Shown: piece by piece, positions 50,162 to 57,856 of the stretch
How the letters are laid out: the number at the start of each line of letters is the position of its first letter
How positions within the stretch are numbered: the stretch's first letter is position 1
Assembly: GCF_943192895.1 (NCBI RefSeq)
Contig: NZ_CALPCB010000009.1
Location: 44,516-108,515 of the forward strand
DNA: 64,000 nt
Direction of reading: 5' to 3'
Origin: Veillonella_A intestinalis
GTDB taxonomy: Bacteria; Bacillota; Negativicutes; Veillonellales; Veillonellaceae
Position numbers and translations under genes: made by a program
Notes under the pieces: model-generated
Told to the model about the DNA's origin: nothing
The model's database searches: none
Seen by the model: the letters and a program-made list of their open reading frames with translations, nothing else

Positions 50162-50225
50162 AGACTACAATTGAAAACTCTATGGCAAACGTCATAAGGA
50201 GATGGACAATTGTAGTCTTTTTTTA
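50162..50225 (+). terminator. Terminator or small structured RNA after rny
   Basis: AGACTACAATTG (50162-50173) pairs perfectly with CAATTGTAGTCT (50207-50218), enclosing 33 bases that contain their own ATGGCAAACGTCAT mini-dyad (50182-50195), then a run of T. The wide loop with an inner helix is more elaborate than an ordinary terminator. Confidence 0.65.
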
Positions 50226-50229
50226 TATC

Positions 50230-50259
50230 TTGCAATTTAATAGTAAAAAGAAGTACAAT
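50230..50259 (+). promoter_or_regulatory. Possible promoter for dnaG-rpoD
   Basis: TTGCAA (50230-50235) and TACAAT (50254-50259) are spaced 18 bases, about 190 bases before the dnaG start. Confidence 0.45.
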
Positions 50260-50450
50260 AGATTTCCGTGTGAATAACATCAGGATATAATCAAATAAAG
50301 TGCAAATTTCTTTATAATTGCGAAATTAGCATAAAAATTTTGCAGATTAAAAATAAAGATATTGAAAAAAATCTTCTTGACATAGCAGGAGAAATAATAT
50401 CCTTTGTAGAAATATATAAGCAGAGAAGTTTATTTATGGGATGTGAAGAG

Positions 50451-52220
50451 ATGAGTCGACACTTTGATGCTGAATTAATTGAACAAATAAAAGACGCAAA
50501 TGATATTGTGTCAGTGATTTCTGAGCACATGACGCTGAAGAAGAAGGGTAAGAATTATTGGGGATGTTGTCCCTTTCATAATGAAAAGACCCCTTCTTTT
50601 AGTGTGAACCCAGAAAAGGGCTTTTTTTATTGCTTTGGATGTCATGAAACAGGTAATTCAATAAGTTTTTTAATGAAGTATAATGGGGTGTCTTTTCCTG
50701 AGGCCTTAGAACAATTAGCTAATCGGGCAGGTATTGCTTTGCCAGAAAAGAATTTGACTAAGGCGGAATTAGCGCGAAAAGAACATCGGGATAAATTATA
50801 TGAAGTAAATGCATTGGCTGCCACATTTTTTCATAACTGTTTGACAAAAACGGAGATGGGAAAGCCAGGGCTAGCATATCTTCAAAAGCGTGGTTTATCC
50901 GAAGAAACTATTGAACGATTTCAGCTCGGCTTTGCGCCCAATAGTTGGGATAGATTATATCGAGCGTTTCATGAACGAGGCATTGATGACAGCTTATTAG
51001 TTGAATGTGGGCTATGCCGTAGAAATGAATCAGGAAAACTATATGATTATTTTCGTAATCGTGTTATGTTTCCTATTTGTGACGGCAAAGGTCGAGTTGT
51101 TGCCTTTGGTGGTCGTGTACTAGATGATAGTACACCTAAATATTTAAACTCACCAGAATATGAATTATTTAATAAGGGTCATATGCTCTTTGCTTTTGAC
51201 AAAGCGTACCGAACTATTCGGGAGAAAAAACAGGTCATTTTAGTAGAAGGGTATATGGATGTTATAGGTGCTCATAATTGTGGCGTTACTAATGTAGTAG
51301 CGTCATTGGGGACGGCATATACAAAGGATCAGGGGCGATTATTGATTCGTCAAGCTGAAGAAATTGTATTAGCCTACGATATGGATAATGCTGGGCAGAA
51401 AGCAGCGCGTCGAGCTATTGAGCTATTACAAGATACGGAATTTAAAGTGCGTGTGGTGGCTATGCCCGATGGCAAAGATCCAGATGATTATGTGCGCAAT
51501 CATGGGCCAGAAGCCTTTTTAGAATTGGTAGCGAAGGCAGTTTCACCATTTGAATTTTACTTGAACAGTGCTTTGATAAGTCATGATAGTAATTCGGCGA
51601 GTGGTAAAGAAGCGATTTTAGAAGAAGTATTTCCATTAATTAGCGCTACCAACAATCAGATAGAACGGGAGAACTATCTAAAGGCGTTGGCATTGCCATT
51701 ATGGCTTGATAATAGTACGATTTATCGTATGTTTAGGCAGTACTTAGGAAAAGGTGATGTTACATTGCCACAGTCAACTACTGATACTACTGTATCGGTA
51801 GCGACTATAGGGGAAGAAGATAGACTGGTAGCCATAGCGATAACAGATCCGTTAGCTTGGCAACGAGTTCATGCCTACTTACCGTTAGAGGATATAACCA
51901 ATCCTTTGTATCAAGCTTTATTTAAAAAAGCAGGAGAACTTCTCAGTAAGTCAGGGGCGTTACAAGATGTTGCGTTGGAGGAAATGCTTACTGATGAAGA
52001 AAGAAGTGCTTACGGTCGCCTGATGGTTATAGGTGAAACGAACTTTAATGAAGCACAATTGGATGGCTATATACGCGCAGTGCGCTTGAAGTCATTACGA
52101 GAACAGTATAAAACGCATAGTGTGTTAGCAGATCAGTTAAATCGGGCAGGAGATACTCGGTTTATTGAAGAATTAAAGGTTTGTCAAGATTTGCAGGCAT
52201 TAATCAAGGAGTGGACTTGA
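50451..52220 (+). CDS. dnaG: DNA primase
   Basis: A 589-residue primase that makes RNA primers at the replication fork with DnaB helicase. The N-terminal zinc domain has CCPFHNEKTPSF and CFGCHETG, the TOPRIM core contains VILVEGYMDVIGAH and AYDMDNAGQKAARRA, and the C-terminal helicase-interacting region follows. Upstream in-frame starts reach 50340, but the first credible starts are ATG 50436 and ATG 50451; the latter gives the family-typical beginning (MSRHFDAELIEQIKDAND). The dnaG-rpoD order is the ancient macromolecular synthesis operon minus rpsU. Confidence 0.95.
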   Translation: MSRHFDAELIEQIKDANDIVSVISEHMTLKKKGKNYWGCCPFHNEKTPSFSVNPEKGFFYCFGCHETGNSISFLMKYNGVSFPEALEQLANRAGIALPEKNLTKAELARKEHRDKLYEVNALAATFFHNCLTKTEMGKPGLAYLQKRGLSEETIERFQLGFAPNSWDRLYRAFHERGIDDSLLVECGLCRRNESGKLYDYFRNRVMFPICDGKGRVVAFGGRVLDDSTPKYLNSPEYELFNKGHMLFAFDKAYRTIREKKQVILVEGYMDVIGAHNCGVTNVVASLGTAYTKDQGRLLIRQAEEIVLAYDMDNAGQKAARRAIELLQDTEFKVRVVAMPDGKDPDDYVRNHGPEAFLELVAKAVSPFEFYLNSALISHDSNSASGKEAILEEVFPLISATNNQIERENYLKALALPLWLDNSTIYRMFRQYLGKGDVTLPQSTTDTTVSVATIGEEDRLVAIAITDPLAWQRVHAYLPLEDITNPLYQALFKKAGELLSKSGALQDVALEEMLTDEERSAYGRLMVIGETNFNEAQLDGYIRAVRLKSLREQYKTHSVLADQLNRAGDTRFIEELKVCQDLQALIKEWT

Positions 52221-52247
52221 TCAACTATGAAGGAAAGGAAGAGCATT

Positions 52248-53411
52248 GTGGCTAAGAAGCAAACTAAATCGCGGTTAGAAGAAATCATAGAACAATTACT
52301 AGCAAAAGGACGTAAATCAGGAGCATTGACCAGTAAAGAAATTACAGATGCTCTTCATGAAGAAGTAGAGCTTACGGCAGAACAGCTAGATGATATGTAT
52401 GAAGTATTACAAAAAAGTAACATTGAAGTTATCACAGATGATGTAGAAGTAGCTGATGATGACGATGATATTATTGAAGATGAAGAAGAAAATGATGAAG
52501 TACGAGAAGCTAAAGAGGTTACTTTAGATCTTAGCATTCCAGAAGGGGTTAATATTGATGACCCTGTTCGCATGTACTTAAAAGAAATTGGTCGTGTACC
52601 ATTGTTGTCTGCTGATGAAGAAATTTTATTAGCGCAACAAATCGAAGCCGGTGCTAAAGAAGATGCTTCGTATAAAGAAATGCGAACTGGTGAAAAAGCA
52701 AAACAGAAATTAATTGATGCTAACTTGCGTTTGGTAGTTAGTATTGCTAAGCGTTATGTAGGGCGTGGTATGCTATTCTTGGATTTAATACAAGAAGGTA
52801 ATTTGGGTCTAATTAAAGCGGTTGATAAATTTGACTATACCAAAGGGTATAAGTTTTCTACTTATGCTACATGGTGGATTCGTCAGGCGATTACCCGTGC
52901 CATTGCAGACCAGGCACGTACTATTCGTATCCCAGTACACATGGTAGAAACAATTAATAAATTGATTCGTATTTCTCGTCAATTATTACAAGATAAAGGG
53001 CGCGAGCCATTGCCAGAAGAAATCGCAGAAGGCATGGGCATTAGTGTAGAACGCGTTCGTGAAATCCAAAAAATTGCACAAGAGCCTGTATCTTTGGAAA
53101 CACCAATTGGGGAAGAAGAAGATTCGCATTTAGGTGATTTCATTGAAGACCAAGACGCTATTGCTCCTGATGATGCAGCTAGTTATATTTTATTGAAAGA
53201 ACAGATTGAAGACGTGTTCTCTTGCTTAACTGAACGTGAACAACAAGTATTGGTGTTGCGCTTTGGTTTAAAAGATGGCAAACCACGTACTTTGGAAGAA
53301 GTAGGTCAACATTTTAATGTTACTCGTGAACGTATCCGTCAGATTGAAGGAAAGGCGCTAACAAAGCTTCGCAATCGAGGGAAACGAGACAAAATTAAAG
53401 ACTTCTTATAA
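52248..53411 (+). CDS. rpoD: Housekeeping sigma factor RpoD (SigA)
   Basis: A 387-residue primary sigma-70 factor. A short acidic N-terminal region (Asp/Glu-rich around residues 60-85) precedes region 1.2 (DDPVRMYLKEIGRVPLL, cited in part), region 2 (RLVVSIAKRYVGRGMLFLDLIQEGN, cited in part, and FSTYATWWIRQAITRA), region 3 and region 4 with its HTH (TLEEVGQHFNVTRERIRQIE). GTG 52248 follows AAGGAAG; the ATG at 52227 has no site. It closes the dnaG-rpoD unit and is the polymerase partner that 6S RNA would bind. Confidence 0.97.
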   Translation: MAKKQTKSRLEEIIEQLLAKGRKSGALTSKEITDALHEEVELTAEQLDDMYEVLQKSNIEVITDDVEVADDDDDIIEDEEENDEVREAKEVTLDLSIPEGVNIDDPVRMYLKEIGRVPLLSADEEILLAQQIEAGAKEDASYKEMRTGEKAKQKLIDANLRLVVSIAKRYVGRGMLFLDLIQEGNLGLIKAVDKFDYTKGYKFSTYATWWIRQAITRAIADQARTIRIPVHMVETINKLIRISRQLLQDKGREPLPEEIAEGMGISVERVREIQKIAQEPVSLETPIGEEEDSHLGDFIEDQDAIAPDDAASYILLKEQIEDVFSCLTEREQQVLVLRFGLKDGKPRTLEEVGQHFNVTRERIRQIEGKALTKLRNRGKRDKIKDFL

Positions 53412-53416
53412 TCTCA

Positions 53417-53446
53417 TTGACGACAAGAAGTTATTTTGTGTATAAT
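53417..53446 (+). promoter_or_regulatory. Promoter of the tRNA-Met gene
   Basis: TTGACG (53417-53422) and TATAAT (53441-53446) are spaced 18 bases, ending 31 bases before the tRNA. Confidence 0.75.
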
Positions 53447-53477
53447 AATTTGGTGGAATACTGAGGTATTTCCCTAT

Positions 53478-53552
53478 GGGCCTATAGCTCAGGGGTAGAG
53501 CAACCGGCTCATAACCGGTCGGTCCCTGGTTCGAACCCAGGTGGGCCCACCA
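53478..53552 (+). tRNA. tRNA-Met (CAT anticodon), with encoded CCA
   Basis: A 75-base cloverleaf: acceptor GGGCCTA with TGGGCCC (53478-53484 with 53542-53548), D arm with AGCTCAGGGGTAGAGC, anticodon stem ACCGG/CCGGT around loop CTCATAA with CAT at 53510-53512, and a T arm with GGTTCGAACC. The 3' CCA is encoded. The acceptor pair G1-C72 indicates an elongator Met; a tRNA-Ile2, whose C34 is modified to lysidine, also reads as CAT and cannot be excluded. It is not the initiator, which lacks a 1-72 pair. Confidence 0.95.
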
Positions 53553-53564
53553 TTTTCTAACAAT

Positions 53565-53605
53565 AAACCGCTTATACAACAATTGTTGTGTAAGCGGTTT
53601 TTTAG
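53565..53605 (+). terminator. Rho-independent terminator after tRNA-Met
   Basis: A 16-base stem with no mismatch pairs 53565-53580 with 53585-53600, followed by a T run. Confidence 0.93.
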
Positions 53606-53740
53606 GTTACTTAGTAAATATGTTACAATAGATACAGTAAAGAATGCAGTATTTAGTATGAGATATAATAATCTTTATAACCTCATAGGTATATAAAGTA
53701 GTATGGCGTATATAAAGTTCAATTATACAAAGGAGTATTT

Positions 53741-54469
53741 GTGACAACTAAAAAATTAACAAACCGATTAGAAGCGGTATTTACGCTAATTCCTAAAGCT
53801 AAAGCAATTGCTGATATTGGTACAGATCATGGCTATTTAGCAGTTGAATTAATACAGCGGCGCCGTGCTGAACGAGTTATTGCTGGTGATGTGCACAAGG
53901 GGCCTTTAGAGTCAGCTAAAGCCTACGTAAAAGAACAGGGGTTAACACAGGTTGTTGATTGTCGCTTAGGTGATGGTTTACAAGTGACTCAAACGGGTGA
54001 ATTACAAGGAGCTGTGATTTGTGGCATGGGTGGTTTTCTTATGCGAGACATCATTGAAGTAGGCCCAGAGCTATTAGACTTCTATGTGTTGCAGCCTCAA
54101 AATGGACAAGCAGAATTGCGGCAGTTTTTAGTAAAAAAGGGTTATATTATTGCAAAAGAAATTTTAGTAGAAGATATGGGGAAATTATATCAAGCCCTAT
54201 TGGCTATTAAATTGGAGCGATTACCTCAATATGTAAATCATATAGAACTAGGAATGGAGAATGTGTACGCTAATTTATCTTCTGATTCCTTACTTTGGTC
54301 AGTAGGGGCTTTATTGGCTCAGGAACGCCCCTCTTTGTGGGGAAAGTATATAGAGCGACTTATTCATTTACGGCGAACGGCTTTGCAAAGTATGTCAGTT
54401 GAGCTAGCAAATACAGAAAAATATAAGATGTTGGAGAAAGAAATTGCAGAATTGGAGGCCTTACTATGA
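53741..54469 (+). CDS. trmK: tRNA (adenine-22-N1)-methyltransferase TrmK
   Basis: A 242-residue Rossmann-fold methyltransferase that makes m1A22 in the D-arm of several tRNAs. It has the SAM-binding ADIGTDHGYLAV motif near residues 25-35, GDGLQV and the ICGMGGFLMRDI block (residues ~86-97), and the LQPQNGQAELR catalytic-region motif. AAAGGAG lies before GTG 53741. It overlaps the following NIF3 gene by four bases (ATGA), as in other Firmicutes, where rpoD-trmK-nif3 is the usual order. Confidence 0.93.
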   Translation: MTTKKLTNRLEAVFTLIPKAKAIADIGTDHGYLAVELIQRRRAERVIAGDVHKGPLESAKAYVKEQGLTQVVDCRLGDGLQVTQTGELQGAVICGMGGFLMRDIIEVGPELLDFYVLQPQNGQAELRQFLVKKGYIIAKEILVEDMGKLYQALLAIKLERLPQYVNHIELGMENVYANLSSDSLLWSVGALLAQERPSLWGKYIERLIHLRRTALQSMSVELANTEKYKMLEKEIAELEALL

Positions 54470-55641
54470 GTGAAATATTAGACGAAGTGAATGTACAAAC
54501 TACAGTAGCAGACAATCTACAAGGCATAGTTACGATACAACAAATTGGTCATATTGTAGAACAATTAGCTCCTAAGCATTTAGCTGAAAGTTGGGATAAT
54601 GTAGGTCTCATGGTAGGACAACAGAAAACTGCAGTTACTAGCATTTTAACGGCGCTTGATGTTACTGATGAGGTCGTTGAGGAAGCTATCGCAAAAGGCT
54701 GTAATTTGATTGTCAGTCATCACCCGCTTATTTTTAAGGGCTTAAAGCAAGTGACCGATGAAACGGCTTTAGGACGCTTAGTATGGAAGCTAATTCGGCA
54801 TAATATTGCTGTGTATAGTGCGCATACTAATCTAGATGTAGCGTCAGGTGGTTTAAATGATTTAGCGGCGGCTCAAATTGGTTTAGGCCATGTGAAGGGC
54901 TTAGAAGTGGTTCATGAGAATAGTGTCTATAAAGTAGTTTCGTTTGTACCAACAACTCATACTGAGGCAGTATTAAAAGCGATGGGGGATGCTGGTGCTG
55001 GGCATATTGGAAATTATAGCCATTGTACGTTTAGGAGTGAAGGCACTGGCACATTCTTGCCGCTAGAAGGGGCTGATCCTTACATTGGCACCGTTGGTGA
55101 AATTGCTAAAGTAACTGAAGATCGTTTGGAAACGATTGTTCCTAGCGCTAAGCTTCAGGGCGTCATTCAAGCCATGAAAGAGGCTCATCCCTATGAAGAA
55201 GTGGCATATGAAGTATACAAATTAGCTGAACCAGTTAAGGTAGAAACCATCGGGCGAATTGGTGAATTAGGTGATACTCTTAGCTTAGAAGATTTTATTG
55301 AATTAATTAAAGTTGTTTTCCCACAGGGGCGGCCACGTTTTGGCGGAGCTAAAGTACCTCAGATTACTAAAGTAGCACTTTGCACCGGTTCAGGGGCAGA
55401 GTTTATTAAAGCAGCGGCTAAGGCAGGCGCTCAGGCATATGTAACTGGTGATGTGAAATATCATGATATGCAACTGGCTAAAGAATTAGGTTTGTTAGTG
55501 GCAGATGTAGGACATTTTGGTACTGAAGTAGGAGCATCATCATTGTTAGCGGCTCATATTGATATGAAATTGCGAGAACAAGATATTACTACTGTTGCAG
55601 TTCATATTAGTGAAAAGCAAAGTGACTTTTTCTTTGCTTAA
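54466..55641 (+). CDS. Nif3-like dinuclear metal-centre protein (YqfO/GTP cyclohydrolase I type 2 family)
   Basis: A 391-residue NIF3-family protein with the di-metal ligand motif SHHPLIFKG near residues 84-92 and SAHTNLDVASGGLN near 119-131, and a C-terminal GDVKYHDMQLAKELGL...DVGHFGTE block with further His and Glu ligands. The central ~130 residues form the extra YqfO/PII-like insertion domain. The substrate is unsettled; GTP cyclohydrolase activity has been claimed for some members. It is coupled to trmK. RNase P RNA follows. Confidence 0.92.
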   Translation: MSEILDEVNVQTTVADNLQGIVTIQQIGHIVEQLAPKHLAESWDNVGLMVGQQKTAVTSILTALDVTDEVVEEAIAKGCNLIVSHHPLIFKGLKQVTDETALGRLVWKLIRHNIAVYSAHTNLDVASGGLNDLAAAQIGLGHVKGLEVVHENSVYKVVSFVPTTHTEAVLKAMGDAGAGHIGNYSHCTFRSEGTGTFLPLEGADPYIGTVGEIAKVTEDRLETIVPSAKLQGVIQAMKEAHPYEEVAYEVYKLAEPVKVETIGRIGELGDTLSLEDFIELIKVVFPQGRPRFGGAKVPQITKVALCTGSGAEFIKAAAKAGAQAYVTGDVKYHDMQLAKELGLLVADVGHFGTEVGASSLLAAHIDMKLREQDITTVAVHISEKQSDFFFA

Positions 55642-55693
55642 TCGATAACTTTAGATGTGCTATCTGTTTATATTAATTTTGAGAAAAAGATAA

Positions 55694-55722
55694 TTGACCT
55701 TCATCGGTGTATCTGCTAGACT
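55694..55722 (+). promoter_or_regulatory. Promoter of the RNase P RNA gene
   Basis: TTGACC (55694-55699) and TAGACT (55717-55722) are spaced exactly 17 bases, about five bases before the RNA. Confidence 0.75.
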
Positions 55723-55726
55723 TTAA

Positions 55727-56076
55727 GTAGCAAGTATGAAAGGTGATTGCGAGCGTAAGTTCGAGGAAAGTCCGAGCTCCGCAGGGCAGGATGCCGGATA
55801 ACGTCCGGCGTGGGAGACCATAGGGAATAGTGCCACAGAAAAGTAAACCGCCGCTTTAGCGGTAAGGGTGGAACGGTGTCGGTAAGAGCGCACCAGCAAT
55901 GCAGTAATGTATTGGCTCGGTAAACCCCATCCGGAGCAAGGCCGAATAGGAAAGGGATAAGGGTGGCCCGCCTACCTTTCGGGTTGTGCCGCTTGAGCCT
56001 ATAGGCAACTATAGGCCTAGAAAGATAATCACCACTGCGCAAGCAGAACAGAACTCGGCTTATTGATTGCTTGCTT
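55727..56076 (+). ncRNA. rnpB: RNase P RNA (bacterial type A)
   Basis: A ~350-base ribozyme that matures tRNA 5' ends. The universal P4 strand GAGGAAAGTCCGAGCTCC near 55762-55779 and its partner, plus ACAGAACTCGGCTTA near the 3' end (56048-56062), are present, as are the AGCAAG/CTTGCT P1 ends and the GGGTGGAACGGTG and GGTAAACCCCATCCGGAGCAAG blocks. It looks like type A, as in most bacteria outside the Bacillus group. It stands alone between its promoter and terminator. Its protein partner rnpA is not in this window. Confidence 0.96.
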
Positions 56077-56106
56077 AAAACCGCTCCTTGGGGCGGTTTT
56101 ATTTTG
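56077..56106 (+). terminator. Terminator of the RNase P RNA gene
   Basis: AAAACCGC (56077-56084) pairs with GCGGTTTT (56093-56100), with an 8-base inner segment that is partly paired, then ATTTTG. Confidence 0.85.
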
Positions 56107-56212
56107 TCTAGTCATTATCAAATAGAAAAGACTATTTTTTGACTAAACATTGTCGCCAGAAGCATACAATTAAAACTATACAAAGAGGATAAGGTATAAG
56201 GAGGAATTAGTA

Positions 56213-56539
56213 ATGGCAGTAACAAAAATTGAAAGTTTAGAAGCTTTGGAGACCATTTTAAAAGAATCTTCGAAAGTTGTGGTAGCTGATTTTTGGGCTA
56301 CCTGGTGCAAACCTTGCGAATTGATGAATCCTGAAATTGAAAAATTAGCCGAAGATATGAAAGATGATCTTGATGTAGTAACTGTTGATGTGGAAGCTCT
56401 TAAAGAGGTAGCTTTAAAATACAATATTCAAGGCATCCCTACATTGATTTGTTTTAAAAATGGCAAAGAAAAAGATCGTATTGCCGGGTACAAACCAGCG
56501 CCAGTAGTAGAAGGCTTAATTCGTTCAATTATTAAATAG
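56213..56539 (+). CDS. trxA: Thioredoxin-like protein with WCKPC active site
   Basis: A 108-residue thioredoxin fold with the catalytic pair Cys32 and Cys35 in FWATWCKPCELM; Lys replaces the usual Gly between them, which occurs in some Trx relatives and may shift redox potential. A cis-Pro loop GIPTLICFKNGKE lies near residues 77-89. It should reduce protein disulfides in the cytoplasm. AAGGAGG precedes ATG 56213. It has no companion reductase nearby. Confidence 0.88.
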   Translation: MAVTKIESLEALETILKESSKVVVADFWATWCKPCELMNPEIEKLAEDMKDDLDVVTVDVEALKEVALKYNIQGIPTLICFKNGKEKDRIAGYKPAPVVEGLIRSIIK

Positions 56540-56704
56540 AATTGTAGCTCTTATAGTTAACTTTCAATAGTATTGTTGTATTCTATGAAAAATTCTATAG
56601 AAATTAGAATCGGAAAGTGCTATACTATCAATACTATTTGATAAAAAATTTTAAAATGTTTAAAAACGGACAGTAAAGTTATTGCAAGCAAGGGGGGTCC
56701 ACCT

Positions 56705-57856
56705 GTGAAAGAAAAGACAAATAGTCTGTGGAAATTATTCCAGGAACGTAAACTCAGCCGCCGCACATTTATGAAAACTTGTGTGGCTTTGACCGCCATT
56801 TTAGGCCTACCACCAACATTATTGAATAAAGTTGTTGATGCAGCAGATACGAAAGAGTTGCCAACCGTAATTTGGTTGCATGGTCATGAGTGCACTGGTT
56901 GTGACGAATCCTTTATTCGTTCCACATCACCATTTGCTTCTGATGTGGTTTTGAATATGATTGCTCTAGAATATGATGATACTTTGGCAGCAGCAGCTGG
57001 GGCTCCATTTGAAGCACATTTACACAAAATATTGACAGAAAAGAAAGGTCAATATGTGTTGGCTGTCGAAGGTGGGGTGCCACTAGATGACAATGGAACC
57101 TATTGTATGGTAGGTGGTCGTCCATTCGTTGATGTACTTAAAGAATGTGCTGAGGGTGTAGCCTTTATTATTGAATATGGGTCTTGTGCTGCTTGGGGTG
57201 GTGTACAGGCTGCGAAGCCAAACCCTACAAATACTGTTTCCGTTTCCAGCGTAATTTCAGGTAAGAAAATTATTAAAGTGCCTGGATGTCCACCAATACC
57301 AGAAGTTATGACTGGTGTAATTATGCACTATGCTCTATTTGGTGAAATCCCACCGCTTGATGTGGAAGGACGTCCAAAACAGTTCTATGGTAATCGTATT
57401 CATGATACATGCTATCGTCGTCCATTCTTTGACTCTGGTCTTTTTGTGGAAAAATTTGATGACGAAGGTGCTAAAGCTGGTTGGTGTCTATATAAAATGG
57501 GTTGCCGTGGGCCAGTAACTTACAACTCTTGTGGTAATTTACGGTGGTGGAACGGTTTATCCTATCCAATTCAATCTGGTTCAGGTTGTATTGGTTGTAG
57601 TGAAAAAGGCTTCTGGGATAATGACAACTTCCATCAACGGTTGCCGCAAGTTCAAGTGGCTAATACGATTACTACAGCTGACACAATTGGTACCATTGCA
57701 GGCTTAACTGCTTTTGGTGCAGTTGTCGCACATGGTGGGGTAACCTTGGCTAAACATAAATATGATACGATTCAGTTAGAGAAAAAGTATCAAGCAGAAC
57801 TTGATGCTAAGAAAGCGGCCGAAGAACAGGCAAAGAATGAAGGAGGTAGCCACTAA
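56705..57856 (+). CDS. hyaA: [NiFe] uptake hydrogenase, small subunit
   Basis: A 383-residue group 1-type hydrogenase small subunit. The N-terminus has a twin-arginine signal SRRTFMK with Arg19-Arg20, so the folded complex is exported across the inner membrane. Proximal cluster ligands include Cys63 and Cys66 (HECTGCDES), and the distal/medial cluster region NSCGNLRWWNG and GCIGCSEKGFWD is complete. A C-terminal hydrophobic anchor (TIGTIAGLTAFGAVVA) is followed by a charged Lys/Glu tail. It starts at GTG 56705 behind GGGGGG and overlaps hyaB by one base. Confidence 0.95.
   Translation: MKEKTNSLWKLFQERKLSRRTFMKTCVALTAILGLPPTLLNKVVDAADTKELPTVIWLHGHECTGCDESFIRSTSPFASDVVLNMIALEYDDTLAAAAGAPFEAHLHKILTEKKGQYVLAVEGGVPLDDNGTYCMVGGRPFVDVLKECAEGVAFIIEYGSCAAWGGVQAAKPNPTNTVSVSSVISGKKIIKVPGCPPIPEVMTGVIMHYALFGEIPPLDVEGRPKQFYGNRIHDTCYRRPFFDSGLFVEKFDDEGAKAGWCLYKMGCRGPVTYNSCGNLRWWNGLSYPIQSGSGCIGCSEKGFWDNDNFHQRLPQVQVANTITTADTIGTIAGLTAFGAVVAHGGVTLAKHKYDTIQLEKKYQAELDAKKAAEEQAKNEGGSH

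Larger units (their letters stand above)
50051..50450. other. Intergenic region between rny and dnaG
   Basis: About 400 bases. It contains a long-range stem-loop at 50162-50218 with TTTTTTT after it, a promoter-like pair at 50230-50259, and an open stretch of the dnaG frame before its likely start. The frame upstream of 50451 lacks a good start and codes poor-looking AT-rich peptide. Confidence 0.5.

Noticed and set aside
55716..56042. Minus-strand 108-residue reading frame
   Set aside because: It lies across the RNase P RNA and has no ribosome site or protein-like composition.
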